Origin: Pseudomonas sp. Au-Pse12 | Lineage (GTDB): Bacteria; Pseudomonadota; Gammaproteobacteria; Pseudomonadales; Pseudomonadaceae | Direction: 5' to 3' | Length of the DNA: 64,000 nt | Assembly: GCF_021341665.1 (NCBI RefSeq) | Contig: NZ_JAJTTH010000007.1 | Coordinates: forward strand, 248,001-312,000 | In this document: piece by piece, positions 46,001 through 54,800 of the stretch | Layout: every line of letters starts with the position of its first letter | Position numbering within the stretch: position 1 is the stretch's first letter | Position numbers and translations under genes: made by a program | The notes under the pieces: model-generated | What the model was told of the DNA's origin: nothing | The model's database searches: none | Seen by the model: only the letters and a program-made list of their open reading frames with translations

Positions 46001-47647
46001 CAGGCGGTTGGCCTGCTCATTGAGCTGTTGATACGTCAGTTGCTGCCCGGCGCAGACCACGGCTGGCGCATCGGGGGTCCGCGCCGCATGGGCCTCGACA
46101 CAGGCCGGCACCGACAGCGCAGGACGCTCGAAGGCCGTCCCGAGGTTCCAGTGTTCCAGTAGCTGTGTACGTTGCTCAGCATCCAGCATGGGCAGTTCGC
46201 CCAGGCGGCGCTGCGGTTCGCGCACCACAGCCTGCAACAGATTGTGCCAATGCCCGGCCATCTGCTCGATGGTCTGCGGGTCGAACAGATCGCTGGCGTA
46301 GACCAGTGCCGCGTGCAGGCGCCCGCCTTCTTCATGGGTGTTGAACGTCAGGTCAAAACGCACGGATTCGCTGTCGCTGGCCAGGGCTTCGATCCGCAGC
46401 CCGGGAATCTCCACCCGCGCCCCGTCGTTGTCCCCTGCCAGGTGGTTGTACAGCACTTGGAACAGAGGGCTCTGGTTCAAGCTGCGCTCAGGCTGCAGGG
46501 CATCGACCAATTGCTCGAAAGGCAGGTCCTGATGCGCCTGGGCCTCCAGTACCCGGGTCTTGACCTGGGCCAGCAAGGCGCTGAACGACTGCTGCGGGTC
46601 GACCTCGGCCTGCAGCACCTGGGTGTTGACGAAAAAGCCGATCAGCCCCTCGACTTCGGCCCGGGTGCGGTTGGCCACCGGCGTGCCCACGCGAATGCTG
46701 CGGGCTCCGCTATAGCGCTGCAGCAGCGCCTGCAGCGAAGCCAGCAGCACCATGAACAGGGTGCAGCCGGTACTTGCGGCCAGTTCCCGCAAACCACGGT
46801 CCAGGTCCTGATCCAAGACCATGGCGTGGCGCCCGCCCCGGGCACTGCGCACGGGCGGCCGTGGCCGGTCCAGGGGCAGTTCCAGGGTCAGCGGCTCAGT
46901 GCCCAGACGGTCGCGCCAGTACTGCAGTTGCCGCTCGGCTTCGCCGGCTTCCAGCCACAGGCGCTGCCAGACGGCAAAGTCGGCGTACTGCACCGCCAAG
47001 GGCGCCAGGTCGGGAGCGCTCTGGTGCTGGCGCCAATGCTCGTAGGCGCTGGTCACCTCGCCCACCAGGATTGGCAGCGACCAGGCGTCGCTGATGATGT
47101 GATGGGTGCAGAACAGCAACACATGTTCCTGGGCGCCGAGCTTGATCAGGGTCGCCCGCAACAGCAGGTCGCTCTCCAGGTCGAAGGGGCGCTCGCCCTG
47201 CTCCGCCACCTGTTCTGCCACACGCTGGGCGGCATCCTCGAGGTGGCTGAAATCCAGGCGCTGGAGGAGGAACTCGCGCTGGGGATGCATCACCTGCATC
47301 ACTTGCTGGCCGTGCAGGCTGAAGGTGCTGCGCAGCACTTCATGGCGATCGATCAGGGACTGGATGCTGCGTTGCAGATCAGCCTCTTGCAGGTCGCCCT
47401 GCAAGCGCAGCACCGCCAACTGGTTATAGGCGCTGGAAGTCGGCTCCAACTGCCAGAGAAACCACAGGCGCTGCTGTGCATAGGACGCGCACATCAGCGT
47501 CTGGGCCTCGCTGCGCCCAGGGATCGGCAGCAGGTCCAGGGACAACCCCTGCTCGATCATCTTGCGCTGCAAGGCGCTACGCTCCTGGGGGCTGAACGCG
47601 GCGAACCGCTTGGACAGCGCCAGCATGCGCTCGGGTAACGGATTCAT
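37085..47647 (-). CDS. Pyoverdine NRPS: C-A(Asp)-T-E-C-A(hydroxyornithine)-T-E-C
   Basis: This protein of about 3520 residues has nine domains. First C (HHIISDAW, about residue 185) is followed by an A domain with pocket D-L-T-K-V-G-H-V-G, a good Asp code. T (GGDSII, ~1050) and E (HHLVVDGVS, ~1235) come next. The second module has C (HHILMDGWS, ~1700), an A domain with pocket D-G-E-G-S-G-G-V-T, similar to codes of Pseudomonas hydroxyornithine domains, then T (~2560) and E (~2747). A last C domain (HHILLDGWS, ~3215) ends the protein. There is no following A, T or TE domain. It should add D-Asp and D-N5-acyl-hydroxyornithine. The ATG overlaps the stop of the previous NRPS (TGATG). A terminator follows directly. 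Confidence 0.93.
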   Translation of the reverse strand: MNPLPERMLALSKRFAAFSPQERSALQRKMIEQGLSLDLLPIPGRSEAQTLMCASYAQQRLWFLWQLEPTSSAYNQLAVLRLQGDLQEADLQRSIQSLIDRHEVLRSTFSLHGQQVMQVMHPQREFLLQRLDFSHLEDAAQRVAEQVAEQGERPFDLESDLLLRATLIKLGAQEHVLLFCTHHIISDAWSLPILVGEVTSAYEHWRQHQSAPDLAPLAVQYADFAVWQRLWLEAGEAERQLQYWRDRLGTEPLTLELPLDRPRPPVRSARGGRHAMVLDQDLDRGLRELAASTGCTLFMVLLASLQALLQRYSGARSIRVGTPVANRTRAEVEGLIGFFVNTQVLQAEVDPQQSFSALLAQVKTRVLEAQAHQDLPFEQLVDALQPERSLNQSPLFQVLYNHLAGDNDGARVEIPGLRIEALASDSESVRFDLTFNTHEEGGRLHAALVYASDLFDPQTIEQMAGHWHNLLQAVVREPQRRLGELPMLDAEQRTQLLEHWNLGTAFERPALSVPACVEAHAARTPDAPAVVCAGQQLTYQQLNEQANRLARQLRERGVGPDVLVGIAAQRSIEMIVGLLAVLKAGGAYVPLDPEYPQERLNGMIEDSGITQLLAQQQLIARFCDLPGLSIEPLEDSPARQARSGDNLEPLTAAGHLAYVIFTSGSTGRAKGVTISHGALANYVAAIHQRLPLASTRSMALVSTPAADLGHTVLFGALCGGQALHVISADLAVDGAGLGQYLQQQQIDVLKIVPSHLAALLGEDNGAVLPRQCLVLGGEACPLSLVERIQRLAPQCRIVNHYGPTESTVGALTQAVEGDWSQAASIPLGRPLANVRAYVLDSEGQPAAIGSLGELYLAGAGLARDYHRRPELTAASFIPDPFDSQGGARLYRTGDQVRYRRDGSIEFCGRIDQQIKIRGFRVEPGEIQACLHSHPWVRECAVLALDGPQGKQLVAYLVCQPGLDPEHCKDVLKQHMNAHLSAHQVPSHLLLLPALPLSPNGKLDRQALPRPEQGRPQDLYRAPQNPVQQALVDIWQDVLNQPRIGINDNFFELGGDSIIAIQMVSRARQAGLQISSRDVFRCQSILELAAVAKQGTALRIDQGPVRGQMPLMPIQQVFFASDIPHREHWNQSLLLTPREPLQVQWLERALNQLLVQHDALRLRYRQSAGVWQAEHLDNPEPVSLWRRQVAGAAQIQELGQQAQGSLDLEHGPLLRAVLMDLDDGSQRLLLVIHHLVVDGVSWRILLEDLQSLYRQLAEGVAPVLPPKTSAFRDWAGHLQGWALSLGHSGELAYWCQQLEQAPRGLPLDYPAGANLACHGAAINARLSREQTTQLLQEAPKAYRTQINDLLLAALARVICRWTGHAQMLVQLEGHGREELFADVDLSRSVGWFTSLYPLCLSPAEQLSDSIKAVKEDLRRVPANGLGYGALRYLGEDAVRERLQGLAQPRITFNYLGQFDQSFDPQSLFSPAAEAAGNERHSEAPLSNWLTVNSQVYGGELSLSWSFSHQLFKPQTVQRLADDYLLELQALIEHCTLDTSAGVSPSDFPLAGLNQAQLDALPVAARTIVDLYPLSPMQQGMLFHTLYEQASDDYVNQVRVSVQGLDAQRFRRAWEDALQAHDILRTSFHWQAELEQPVQIVQRQLELPFRVLDWSAGQASEPALQALASEERSLCAHFDRAPLLRLCLVQTSAQEYQLIYTNHHILMDGWSSSQLMSEVLQRYAGVVPQQAPGRYRDYIQWLQRQDLDACEGFWREQLGRLSTPTRLAGSIALENAGADTGHGEFHHDWTQPWTERLVAFARQQKITANTLLQAAWLLLLQRYTGQSTVAFGATVAGRPSELPGIEQQIGLFINTLPVIATPDAQMTVAQWLQQVQAQNLQLREYEHTPLNDIQRWAGSSGEALFDTLLVFDNYPVAQALEQEDASSVRFGAVQSRERTNYPLSVAVALEQRLSISYGYAREAFSAAVIERLNGHLLHLLAQLIDNPQVQLGAIELLTPAETASQCVAPVAPGIEPAVHERIAALAQRWPERQAVLFAGQRFTYGELDQRANRLAHELVARGVGQEVRVGVALPRGEGLLVALLAVLKAGGAFVPLDLSYPADRLAYLMADSGMALLLSDTESLQRLPSAAGLAVLDLSCLEVGQHPLTAPAVTVAPESLAYVIYTSGSTGQPKGVTVAHGPLAMHCRTTGERYGMTPEDCELHFLSFSFDGAHERWLTTFVCGGSLLLRDDSLWTPEQTCEAIRSHGVTMAGFPPAYLHQLAEHVQRVGNPPPMRLYSFGGDAMPQASFELVQQVLRPQYMINGYGPTETVVTPLVWKTAAGEPCKAAYAPIGHCVGERSAYVLDADLNPLPVGVAGELYIGGNGLARGYLNRFAQTAERFVPDPYSPLGGRLYRTGDVVRQGSDGVFEYLGRIDNQVKIRGFRIELGEIEARLMAHEQVSEAVVLAQDTAHGRRLVAYLVTAATTPEDEQDRERLREALRQTLKACLPDYMVPSYWLFLERLPLSPNGKLDRKALPMPEMAQASHAYVAPRSDLEKRLALIWQDVLKLAQVGLTDNFFELGGDSIISLQLVSRARQASIRFTPKDLFEQQTIQGLAAVAQCGVQDDIDQGPVSGDMPLLPIQRLFFAEPIPQRHHFNQSVLLIPATPLNPAALEQGLRALFEHHDGLRLQFQQGSTGWSASHGSLDPAGPGPDLLWQAGAADAVELEQLCEKVQCSLELQRGPLLRALLVTLADSTQRLLLVAHHLVVDGVSWRLLFEDLQRAYTQALAGQAVQLPAKSSSYQAFGRRLQAYARGPEARAELAYWRAQLAGAQASLPGVEPGTLALSRDAGSVQVQLDAATTQRLLQRAPAAYRTQVNDLLLAALAQVMGQWTGQSSTLIQLEGHGREQLFEDLDLSRTVGWFTSVFPVRLSAADSAESSIKRVKEQLRAIPNKGIGYGALRYLGDTASREALQGLAQPRVTFNYLGQFDGSFDDPQALFIPAPEAHGADASIDAPLGNWLSISGKVYDGQLRLDWSFSQRMFDTAQIESLARDYVQALQALVEHCCQARGGVTPSDFPLARLTQEQLDALMLMPAQIEDIYPLAPMQQALLQHELQDHEQGDFVNQMCMDVQGVDPLRLRQAWQQAVDTHEILRSRFVWGEPLAQPLQVVHKQVEVPFQVLDGMALSSDELERLALAERLKGFDLAQAPMLRLQAIKLGEGRYRLICTNHHILLDGWSGFQLFNDVLAAYTGHAINHRPAGYHDYIAWLQARDHQADERFWREQLEPLEVPTLLSACAIAQGDPQRGGHRQHYFHFDEAQTEQLTRFARQQKVTANTLVQAAWLLLLHLHCGQSTVACGATIAGRPPQLKGIEQQLGLYINDVPLVASVEPEQSVGDWLQALQGRNLLMREHGYSALSDIERWAGLPGGELSDTVIVFENYPVSAASAGGDVGDLRLESMHSFEQTSSALTLYVELKGQLQFHYDHRLNAFSEAAVQALNLQLVRLLWLLADGSSSRLLAQLLAQKAGGRSPREVWIGA

Positions 47648-50600
47648 CACTCCTGGGCCTCCGCAAACAAGGCTTCCAAGGCATCGACCTTGTCCCCTGT
47701 CACCCCGGAATCACGATGCAGCTCGACCTGACGGGCCAGCAGTTCCACGGTCTCGCCTTCAAAGAACACCCGCAGCGGCAAGGACAGGTTGAGCTCGCTC
47801 TGAACCTTGGAACGGATGCGTGTGGCCAGCAGCGAGTGCCCACCCAGGGCGAAGAAGTTGTCATGGACACCCACCCGCTCCAGTTGCAGCGCTTCCTGCC
47901 AGATGGCGGCCAGGGTGGCCTCCAGCTCGTTACGCGGAGCCACATAGGCGCTGCCTTGCAACTCCAGGGCACTCAGGGCATTGCGGTCCAGCTTGCCGTT
48001 GGGGGTCAGGGGGAAACGCTCCAGGACACTGAGGAACGACGGCACCATGTACTCGGGCAACTGCTCGCGCAGCTGGGCCAGCAGGGCCTGTTCCTGGGCC
48101 TCGCGATCATCGGCCCGGGCCAGCACCACATAAGCCACCAGCTGTTTTCCGGCAGCCGTGTCACGCGCCACTACAGCGGCTTCGCGCACATTGGCCGCCT
48201 GCCCCAGCAGGCTCTCGATCTCACCCAGCTCAATGCGGAAACCACGGATCTTCAGTTGGAAGTCAATCCGTCCGAGACAGTCGAGCTCCCCCTGGGGCAA
48301 GCTGCTGACTCGGTCCCCGGTGCGATACAGGCGCGCGCCGGGAGTGGTGGCGAACGGATCCGGGAGGAAACGGCTGGCGGTCAGCCCCGGACGCTTGAGG
48401 TAGCCACGGGCCAGGCCCGGCCCGCCGATAAACAGCTCGCCCTCGCGACCGATACCGGCCAGCCCGGCCTCTTCATCCAGCACCCGCAGGCGCGTACCGG
48501 CGATGGCGCCACCAATGGCCACGCGTTCATCCACAGGCGCCTGCGCCACGGCGAAGGCCGAGCACCAGACGGCACTTTCCGAAGGGCCGTATTCATTGAC
48601 CAGCAAGGTTTCGGGCAGCAACTCCCGGTGCCGCAGGGCCAGCTCCACCGGACAGGCTTCGCCGGCCACAATCACGCAGCGCAGTTGCGGTTGCTGCAGG
48701 GCTTCGAGGATCTGTGCGTAGAACGACGGCAGGGCCAGGAAGTGGGAAATCCGTTGCGCGCTGATGAGTTCGGCGACCTGCTGCGGATCCTTGTGCTGCT
48801 CTTCGCTGGGCAGGTACAGGGTCGCGCCCTGGCTCAGGGTCCAGAAGATCCCCGCCACGGAGCTGTCGAAGGAGAACGAGGACAGCATCAGGAAACGTTC
48901 CAGGGGCGCCTGGTAGAAGGCGCCCCGAGCCAGGGTCGAGGTACTGGCATTGGCGTGGGAAACCATCACCCCCTTGGGTTTGCCGGTGGAGCCCGAGGTG
49001 TAGATGACATACGCCAGGTTATCGGCGCTGCCGTTGCTCTCCAGCGCTTGGGCATTGCCGCTCAACAGCTGCGGATCCAGGGTGATCTGGGGCAGGTTGG
49101 CCGGCAGGACAATGTCCGGATGCAAGGGCTGCAGGCTGATCAGGCAGCGTACCGCAGCGTCTTCGAGCATGAACGACAGGCGCTCGCTGGGATACGCCGG
49201 ATCCAGTGGCAGGTAGGCGCCACCGGCCTTGAGAATGCCCAGCAGGGCCACCACGATCTCGATGGAACGCGCGCCATAGACCCCGACGATGGCGTCGCTG
49301 TTCACCCCTTGCTGGCGCAATCTGTGGGCCAGTTGATTGGCCTGGCGATCGAGTTCGCCGTAAGTGACTTCTCGGCCATCGACATGAATGGCGGCGCGCT
49401 CGGGAAAGGCCCGGGCGGCCTCTTCGAACAACTGGTGCAGCAGCGGTGCATCAGCGGCGCTCAACTCCGCGCTGCGATCGAAATCACGCAACAGGCGCTG
49501 CGCCTGATCGTGGCTGACCAGCGGCAGTTGCTCGAGGGGCAGGCCGGCCTGCTCGGCGGCGGCTTTCAGCCATTGGGCAAACTGCTCGAGCCAGGCACCA
49601 GGCATGCCGTCAGGCAGCAGATGGGGTTGCCAGCTCAGTTGCAGCGACAGCTGGCCGGCATCGGCCCGGGCCTGCAGGTGCAGCTTCTCGAAGTACGCTT
49701 GATCAAGGAACAGCTCCTGCGCCTCGGCGCCCTCGGTGTAGGAGCAACCCAGGCCCAGGGGGCGTGGTTGCTCGGTGCCGAACACCTCCAACTCGTTCAG
49801 GCAATCCTGCCAGGAGCGGCTCAGGTCCAACTGATGACGGAACGCCTGCAGGTTGTCCTGCAAGGTGCCTTGGGGTTGCAGGGCAACGGCCACCGGCAGG
49901 CGCCGGCTGAAATGCCCCAGGGTCTGCTGCAACGGGTCGCTGCGACCGTCGATGGTCAAGGCAACCAGCAGCGAGTCCTGCTGGCTCAGCCCCGCAAGGA
50001 AGCCGGCCCAGAGGAACAACAGGGTTTCCTCGACGCTCAGTCCGGCATCACTGGCCACCTGACACAACGCCGGCGCCAGGTCGGTGTCCAGGCGGCATTC
50101 CTGCAACTGCGGTGCAAAATCCAGGCGCCGCTCGAAGGGCAACCGCACGCCCGGCTGGTGTTCGGCATACAGCGTGCGCCAGAACTGCAGGCCCTCGCGG
50201 CCGATCGCCTCCTCGCCCAACTCGCCCTGCCACGCGGCGTAATCGGCGTACTGCAGGCTGTCGAAAGGTTGCAACTGCACCCCCGCACAGAGCTGCTGCA
50301 GCTCGCTCACCAGCAATGCCAGGGCGTGCCGGTCACAACTGGCCAAGGCCACGCTGATCAGCAACTGGCGATCCAGCAGCGAGGCCACCAGGGGCACTTC
50401 GGCCAGGGCCAGACGATCCTCGACGCGGGCCTGTTGCACGCTACGCCCAGGCTCCAGCGACAGGCGCAGGCGTACCTGCGGGACGATTTCCTGCACCGGT
50501 TGCTTGAACCCGGGCACCTGCCGATAGGTGGTGCGCAGAATTTCGTGGCGCAGGCACAGTTCGCTCAGAGCGGCTTCCAGCCCGGCACGCTCGGGCGGCG

Positions 50601-50718
50601 CGTCGAAAGACAGGATCGCCTGGGCTGCCAGGGGGTGGCCAAGGTACTGCTGCTGGGAAAGAATCGCGGCCTGCTGGGCCGAAACCTGAAATGTCTCTGC
50701 TTGGGTAAAGTCGGTCAT
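47647..50718 (-). CDS. Pyoverdine NRPS module: degenerate C-like domain - A(His) - T
   Basis: This 1023-residue protein starts with a 430-residue condensation-fold domain in which HHxxxDG is lost: the matching stretch is ALASCDRHALA (about residues 124-134). The A domain (about 445-920) contains YIYTSGSTGKPKG-type core motifs and pocket residues D-S-A-L-I-A-E-V-W, seven of ten like the His code of bacitracin synthetase (D-S-E-L-T-A-E-V-C-K, counting the invariant Lys). The T domain has GGHSLL near residue 957. The inactive C-like domain resembles in position the interface domains described for siderophore beta-hydroxylases. The hydroxylase gene ends 10 bp upstream. Predicted product: beta-hydroxyhistidine bound to the carrier. 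Confidence 0.9.
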   Translation of the reverse strand: MTDFTQAETFQVSAQQAAILSQQQYLGHPLAAQAILSFDAPPERAGLEAALSELCLRHEILRTTYRQVPGFKQPVQEIVPQVRLRLSLEPGRSVQQARVEDRLALAEVPLVASLLDRQLLISVALASCDRHALALLVSELQQLCAGVQLQPFDSLQYADYAAWQGELGEEAIGREGLQFWRTLYAEHQPGVRLPFERRLDFAPQLQECRLDTDLAPALCQVASDAGLSVEETLLFLWAGFLAGLSQQDSLLVALTIDGRSDPLQQTLGHFSRRLPVAVALQPQGTLQDNLQAFRHQLDLSRSWQDCLNELEVFGTEQPRPLGLGCSYTEGAEAQELFLDQAYFEKLHLQARADAGQLSLQLSWQPHLLPDGMPGAWLEQFAQWLKAAAEQAGLPLEQLPLVSHDQAQRLLRDFDRSAELSAADAPLLHQLFEEAARAFPERAAIHVDGREVTYGELDRQANQLAHRLRQQGVNSDAIVGVYGARSIEIVVALLGILKAGGAYLPLDPAYPSERLSFMLEDAAVRCLISLQPLHPDIVLPANLPQITLDPQLLSGNAQALESNGSADNLAYVIYTSGSTGKPKGVMVSHANASTSTLARGAFYQAPLERFLMLSSFSFDSSVAGIFWTLSQGATLYLPSEEQHKDPQQVAELISAQRISHFLALPSFYAQILEALQQPQLRCVIVAGEACPVELALRHRELLPETLLVNEYGPSESAVWCSAFAVAQAPVDERVAIGGAIAGTRLRVLDEEAGLAGIGREGELFIGGPGLARGYLKRPGLTASRFLPDPFATTPGARLYRTGDRVSSLPQGELDCLGRIDFQLKIRGFRIELGEIESLLGQAANVREAAVVARDTAAGKQLVAYVVLARADDREAQEQALLAQLREQLPEYMVPSFLSVLERFPLTPNGKLDRNALSALELQGSAYVAPRNELEATLAAIWQEALQLERVGVHDNFFALGGHSLLATRIRSKVQSELNLSLPLRVFFEGETVELLARQVELHRDSGVTGDKVDALEALFAEAQE

Positions 50719-50728
50719 GCTGATGTCC

Positions 50729-51787
50729 TTAACCTATGGCCACGTCGGTGCTTTTCAGCGGGACGGCCATGGCTGTGAGTATTTTGCGCGGGCCTGAATA
50801 TTCGTTGCGGGCGTGCAAGGTGAGGATGTTGTCGAGCATCACGACGTCGCCCTTCTCCCAGGGAAACTCCACCATCACCTCGCGATAGAGCTGTTGCAGA
50901 TGGGTGATGTAGTCATCGGGAATCGGGCTGCCGTCGCCAAAAAAGGTGTTTTGCGGCAGGTCCTCGGGCGCGAACTCCGCCAGCAGGCTGTCGCGGATGC
51001 TCTCGGGCAGGGTCAGGGCATTGAAGAACGTCGCGTGGTTGAACCACACGCTCTCACCGGTACGCGGATGCCGGACCATGGCCGGGCCCTGCTGCCGGGT
51101 GCGCAGGCGGTTGCCGGATTTCCATTCAGGAGTCACCCCGATCTTCGCGCAATAGGCCTCGACCTCGGCGCGGTTGTCGGTCTGGAACACGGTCTGCCAG
51201 GGCAGCCCCATGCCGTCGCCGTAGTTGCGTACGTAGAGCACGCGCTTGCGCTGGAACTCTTCGCGCACCTGCGGATCGATCCGCGCCAGCAAGTGACGGG
51301 TGTCGCCGAACGGCGTCTCGCCACCGGTGGGCGATGGCACGTCGCAGTAGAAATACAGATGCAGTGGAAATACCGGGGAATAGGAGTGCTCGTTGTGGGG
51401 GAAGATCTTTTCCACGGCCGGGTAGTCGGTGGAGCTGTAGACATTCAGCTTCTTGGTGATCTGGGTCCGCGGCGAAGCCCGGAACAGGTACTCCAGGGCG
51501 CCACCGGAAATCGAATCGACGCACTGGTTGAACTCGTTGATGTCCTGCACCGCGAAGCCGCGGAACAACAACGTCGCGTGCCGATCGAGCTTTTCCTGGA
51601 GCAGCTCACGGTTTTCCCCGGCCCACTGCGCCAGGCCCACTCCAGGAACGTTCGGCGTACACAGCAGGGGAATCGAGCTGTTCTCGAACAGCGGCGTAAA
51701 CGTCACCAGGCTGGATTGATCCAGGCTCAAGCTCTTGCGCCGTCCTTTGCCCAATGCCGGTATGGCTTGAGACTCGAATTTCGACAT
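50729..51787 (-). CDS. Fe(II)/2-oxoglutarate amino-acid beta-hydroxylase (SyrP/TauD family)
   Basis: This 352-residue TauD-fold dioxygenase binds iron through His131 and Glu133 (FPHNEHSYSP) and His325 (TLHARNEYSGPR), with Arg334 for 2-oxoglutarate. SyrP-like enzymes hydroxylate Asp or His while it is held on an NRPS carrier domain. Its gene lies inside the NRPS operon directly before the His module, so carrier-bound histidine is the likely substrate. Aspartate, activated later in the line, is the alternative. The start has GGAGG seven bases upstream. The gap to the preceding NRPS gene is about 70 bp and contains no PvdS box. Confidence 0.9.
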   Translation of the reverse strand: MSKFESQAIPALGKGRRKSLSLDQSSLVTFTPLFENSSIPLLCTPNVPGVGLAQWAGENRELLQEKLDRHATLLFRGFAVQDINEFNQCVDSISGGALEYLFRASPRTQITKKLNVYSSTDYPAVEKIFPHNEHSYSPVFPLHLYFYCDVPSPTGGETPFGDTRHLLARIDPQVREEFQRKRVLYVRNYGDGMGLPWQTVFQTDNRAEVEAYCAKIGVTPEWKSGNRLRTRQQGPAMVRHPRTGESVWFNHATFFNALTLPESIRDSLLAEFAPEDLPQNTFFGDGSPIPDDYITHLQQLYREVMVEFPWEKGDVVMLDNILTLHARNEYSGPRKILTAMAVPLKSTDVAIG

Positions 51788-51857
51788 GACCTACCTCCGA
51801 TTCGCGGTATCAGGCGCGGCGATCGCACGCGCCTGCATGATTGTTCAATAACAGGCT

Positions 51858-54800
51858 TCACTCGACCGGCACGCGTCCTGGACGGCGGCGCTGGATCGGG
51901 TGCTGTTGCTTGAGCAAGGCCTGGCGCTGCTGCAACTGGTCCCGCTCGCGCAGGTATTGGATATCCCGTGCCTTGCTCAGCAACGCCGCCAACGACGCCT
52001 GGGTATCGACCACCATCAACTCGAACACCGCCTGCAACTGCTCGAACAGGCATGCCATGTCCGCTGCGGTGTAGAGCCCGGCATCGCATTTCAGGCCGAG
52101 GTAGATGCCCTGTGGCGCATTGACGAATTCGGCCACCAGGTCCAGCTCCGCTGCGGCCCTGCCGGCGGCCACCGGCTGCACGTCCAGGCCGTCGATCGAC
52201 AACGGCTGGTCAAGGCTTTCCTGGTAGATGAACTTGATGCTGAACAACGGCGAGCGACCGGCGCGCCGGACCACCCGGAGCGCCTCCACCAGGCGCTCGA
52301 AAGGCAGATCCTGATGATCCGAGGCCCCGATGACCGTGCTCCGCGTCACCTGCAGCAAGTCGCTGACGCACTGTTGTTCCTCGACACTTATCTGCAATAC
52401 CAGTTGGTTAACGAAGAAACCCACCAGATCTTCAACGCCGGCGTGATTGCGGTTGGCGATATCGGTCCCCAGACGCACCCGTGAACTGTCGCTGCGCTGG
52501 CCCACCACCAGGGCAAAACCTGCCAGCAGCAGCATGTACAGGGTCACGCCCTGGGCACTGGCAAAGGCGCGCAGCGACTCGCTCTGGGCCGCCGAAAAGT
52601 CGAATTCGTGGAGATCGCACAACGGTGACGCTGCCTTTCCTGGCTGCACCGTGGCACTGGCGGGCAAGCACGTCAGGTGATGGTCATCGCCCAGGACATC
52701 ACGCCAGTAATCCAGTTGCCGCTGCAGTTCACCGCCTTCGAGCCATTGCCGCTGCCAGACGGCGAAGTCCACGTAGTGCAGGGCCGGCTCCGGCAACGGG
52801 CTGGCAGTGGCGGTTCGATGAGCGTGGTACAGGCTCACGAACTCGGCCGGCAGAATGCCGAACGACCAATGGTCGGCAACGATGTGATGCAGGGTCATGA
52901 GCAGCAGGTAGCGTTGCGGCTCCAGCCGCAGCAGGCGCACCCGCATCGGCGGGCCGGCGATCAGATCGAAAGGCTCCCCGGCCTGTTGCTGCACCTGCTG
53001 CCGGGCTATGGCCTCGCGCTCGGCCAGCGGCAACAGGCTGAGGTCATCGAACGCGAACGCCAGCGGCAGCTGGCGATGGACGTGCTGCCAGCTCTCGCCC
53101 TCGACCTCGCTGTAGGTGGTACGCAATACCGAATGCCTTTGCATCAGCGACTCGAAGGCTTGCCGCACCGCGTCGACGTCCAGCTCACCACGCAGTTCCA
53201 GGGCCCGGGCAATGTTGTACATCGAGCTCTGCGGCTCCAGCTGCCAGAGGAACCACAAGCGCTGCTGGGCAAAGGACAATGGCTGCGGCCGCGAGTCATC
53301 CACTCGGCGCAAGGCCGGGGCTGCTGGCGGAGCATCGCCGGCGCTCAGGGCGGCGACAAAGGCCAGCAGGTCGGGCGCATCGAACAAGGTTCGCAGCGCG
53401 GCCTGCAAGCCCAGTTCATGCCGCACCCGGCTGATGACCTGAGTGGCCAGCAACGAGTGCCCGCCCAAGGCGAAGAAGTTGTCCTGCAAGCCGACTCGCT
53501 CAACCTCGAGCACGCTCTGCCAGATCGCCGCCACTTGCTGCTGCAACTGGCTGTGCGGGGCCACATACGCTTGTTGCAAGGCACTCAAGTCCGGCTTGGG
53601 CAAGGCCTTGCGGTCCAGTTTGCCGTTCGGATTGAGCGGCAGGCGCGGCAGCAGCAGTACGTGGGTCGGCAGCATATAGTCCGGCAGCTTTTCCTTGAGC
53701 CCGGCCTTGATGAGTGCACAACGATCGGCTTGCGCCTGGGCGTCGCCCAGGCCGTTGTCGGCATCTCCGGGCACGACATAGGCCACCAGTTGCATGCCGT
53801 TGCCGGCCGGCACCGCCAGCACCACGGCCTCACGCACATCCGAACGAGCCAGCAAGCGCGCCTCGATCTCTCCCAGCTCAATGCGGAAGCCGCGGATCTT
53901 CACCTGATGATCGATGCGTCCGGTGTATTCGATCGCCCCTTGCGGGTTGTAACGCGCCAAATCGCCGCTGCGATACAGACGTGCGCCAGGCCGAGTGGCA
54001 AAGGGATCCGGAATGAAGCGTTCGGCGGTCAGCCCGGGGCGATCGAAATACCCCTGGGCCAGGCTCGACGAAGAGCCGATGCACAGCTCCCCTGCCCCCC
54101 CTTCGGGCAGCAGATTGGCGTCGCCATCGATGATCCGCAGGGCCCGCCCGATGATCGGCTGGCCAATCGGAATGCCATGGACCTCGCTGGCATCCTGCTC
54201 CTGACAGTCGTGGACACTGGAAACCACAGTGGCCTCGGTCGGACCGTAGGTATTGAGCAGGCGCACGGCCCCGAGGCCTGCGGCATGCCACAGGCGCAAA
54301 CCTTCCACCGACATAGCCTCGCCGCCGACATGCACCTGGCGCAGGCGCCCCAGGTTGCGGATACCGTCGGCCATGCACTGCTTGGCCAGCAAGTGCCAGT
54401 AAGCCGCCGGCAGGTCGGCCAGCGTCACGCCCTGGCTGACAATCACCGCAGCCAGTTGCTCCACGGCCCAGGGTTCCTCGCCACGCATTACCAGCGCCGC
54501 GCCGAGGCACAAGGCCGGGTAACACTGCTCGACGAAACCGTCGAAGCTGAATGTTGCGAACTGCAGGACCTTGTCGGTAGCGGTGAGCGCCGAGTAATCC
54601 GCCGCCGCCTCGCAGAACGCCGACAAGGCTTGATGATCGATCGCCACGCCCTTGGGCACACCGGTGGAGCCCGAGGTGTAGATCACATAGGCCAGGTCTT
54701 GCGGGCAGGCCCTGTTTTGCGGATCGGCGCTGGAGCATTGGCTCAAGCGTTGCGCAAGGCTCGGCAAGTCCCAGTGCAGCACGCCGTCGGGCAGCAGATT

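Noticed and set aside
41042..46162. 1706-codon plus-strand frame opposite the last NRPS
   Set aside because: It results from GC-rich codon use in the NRPS; it is Gln/His/Arg-rich and has no motif.
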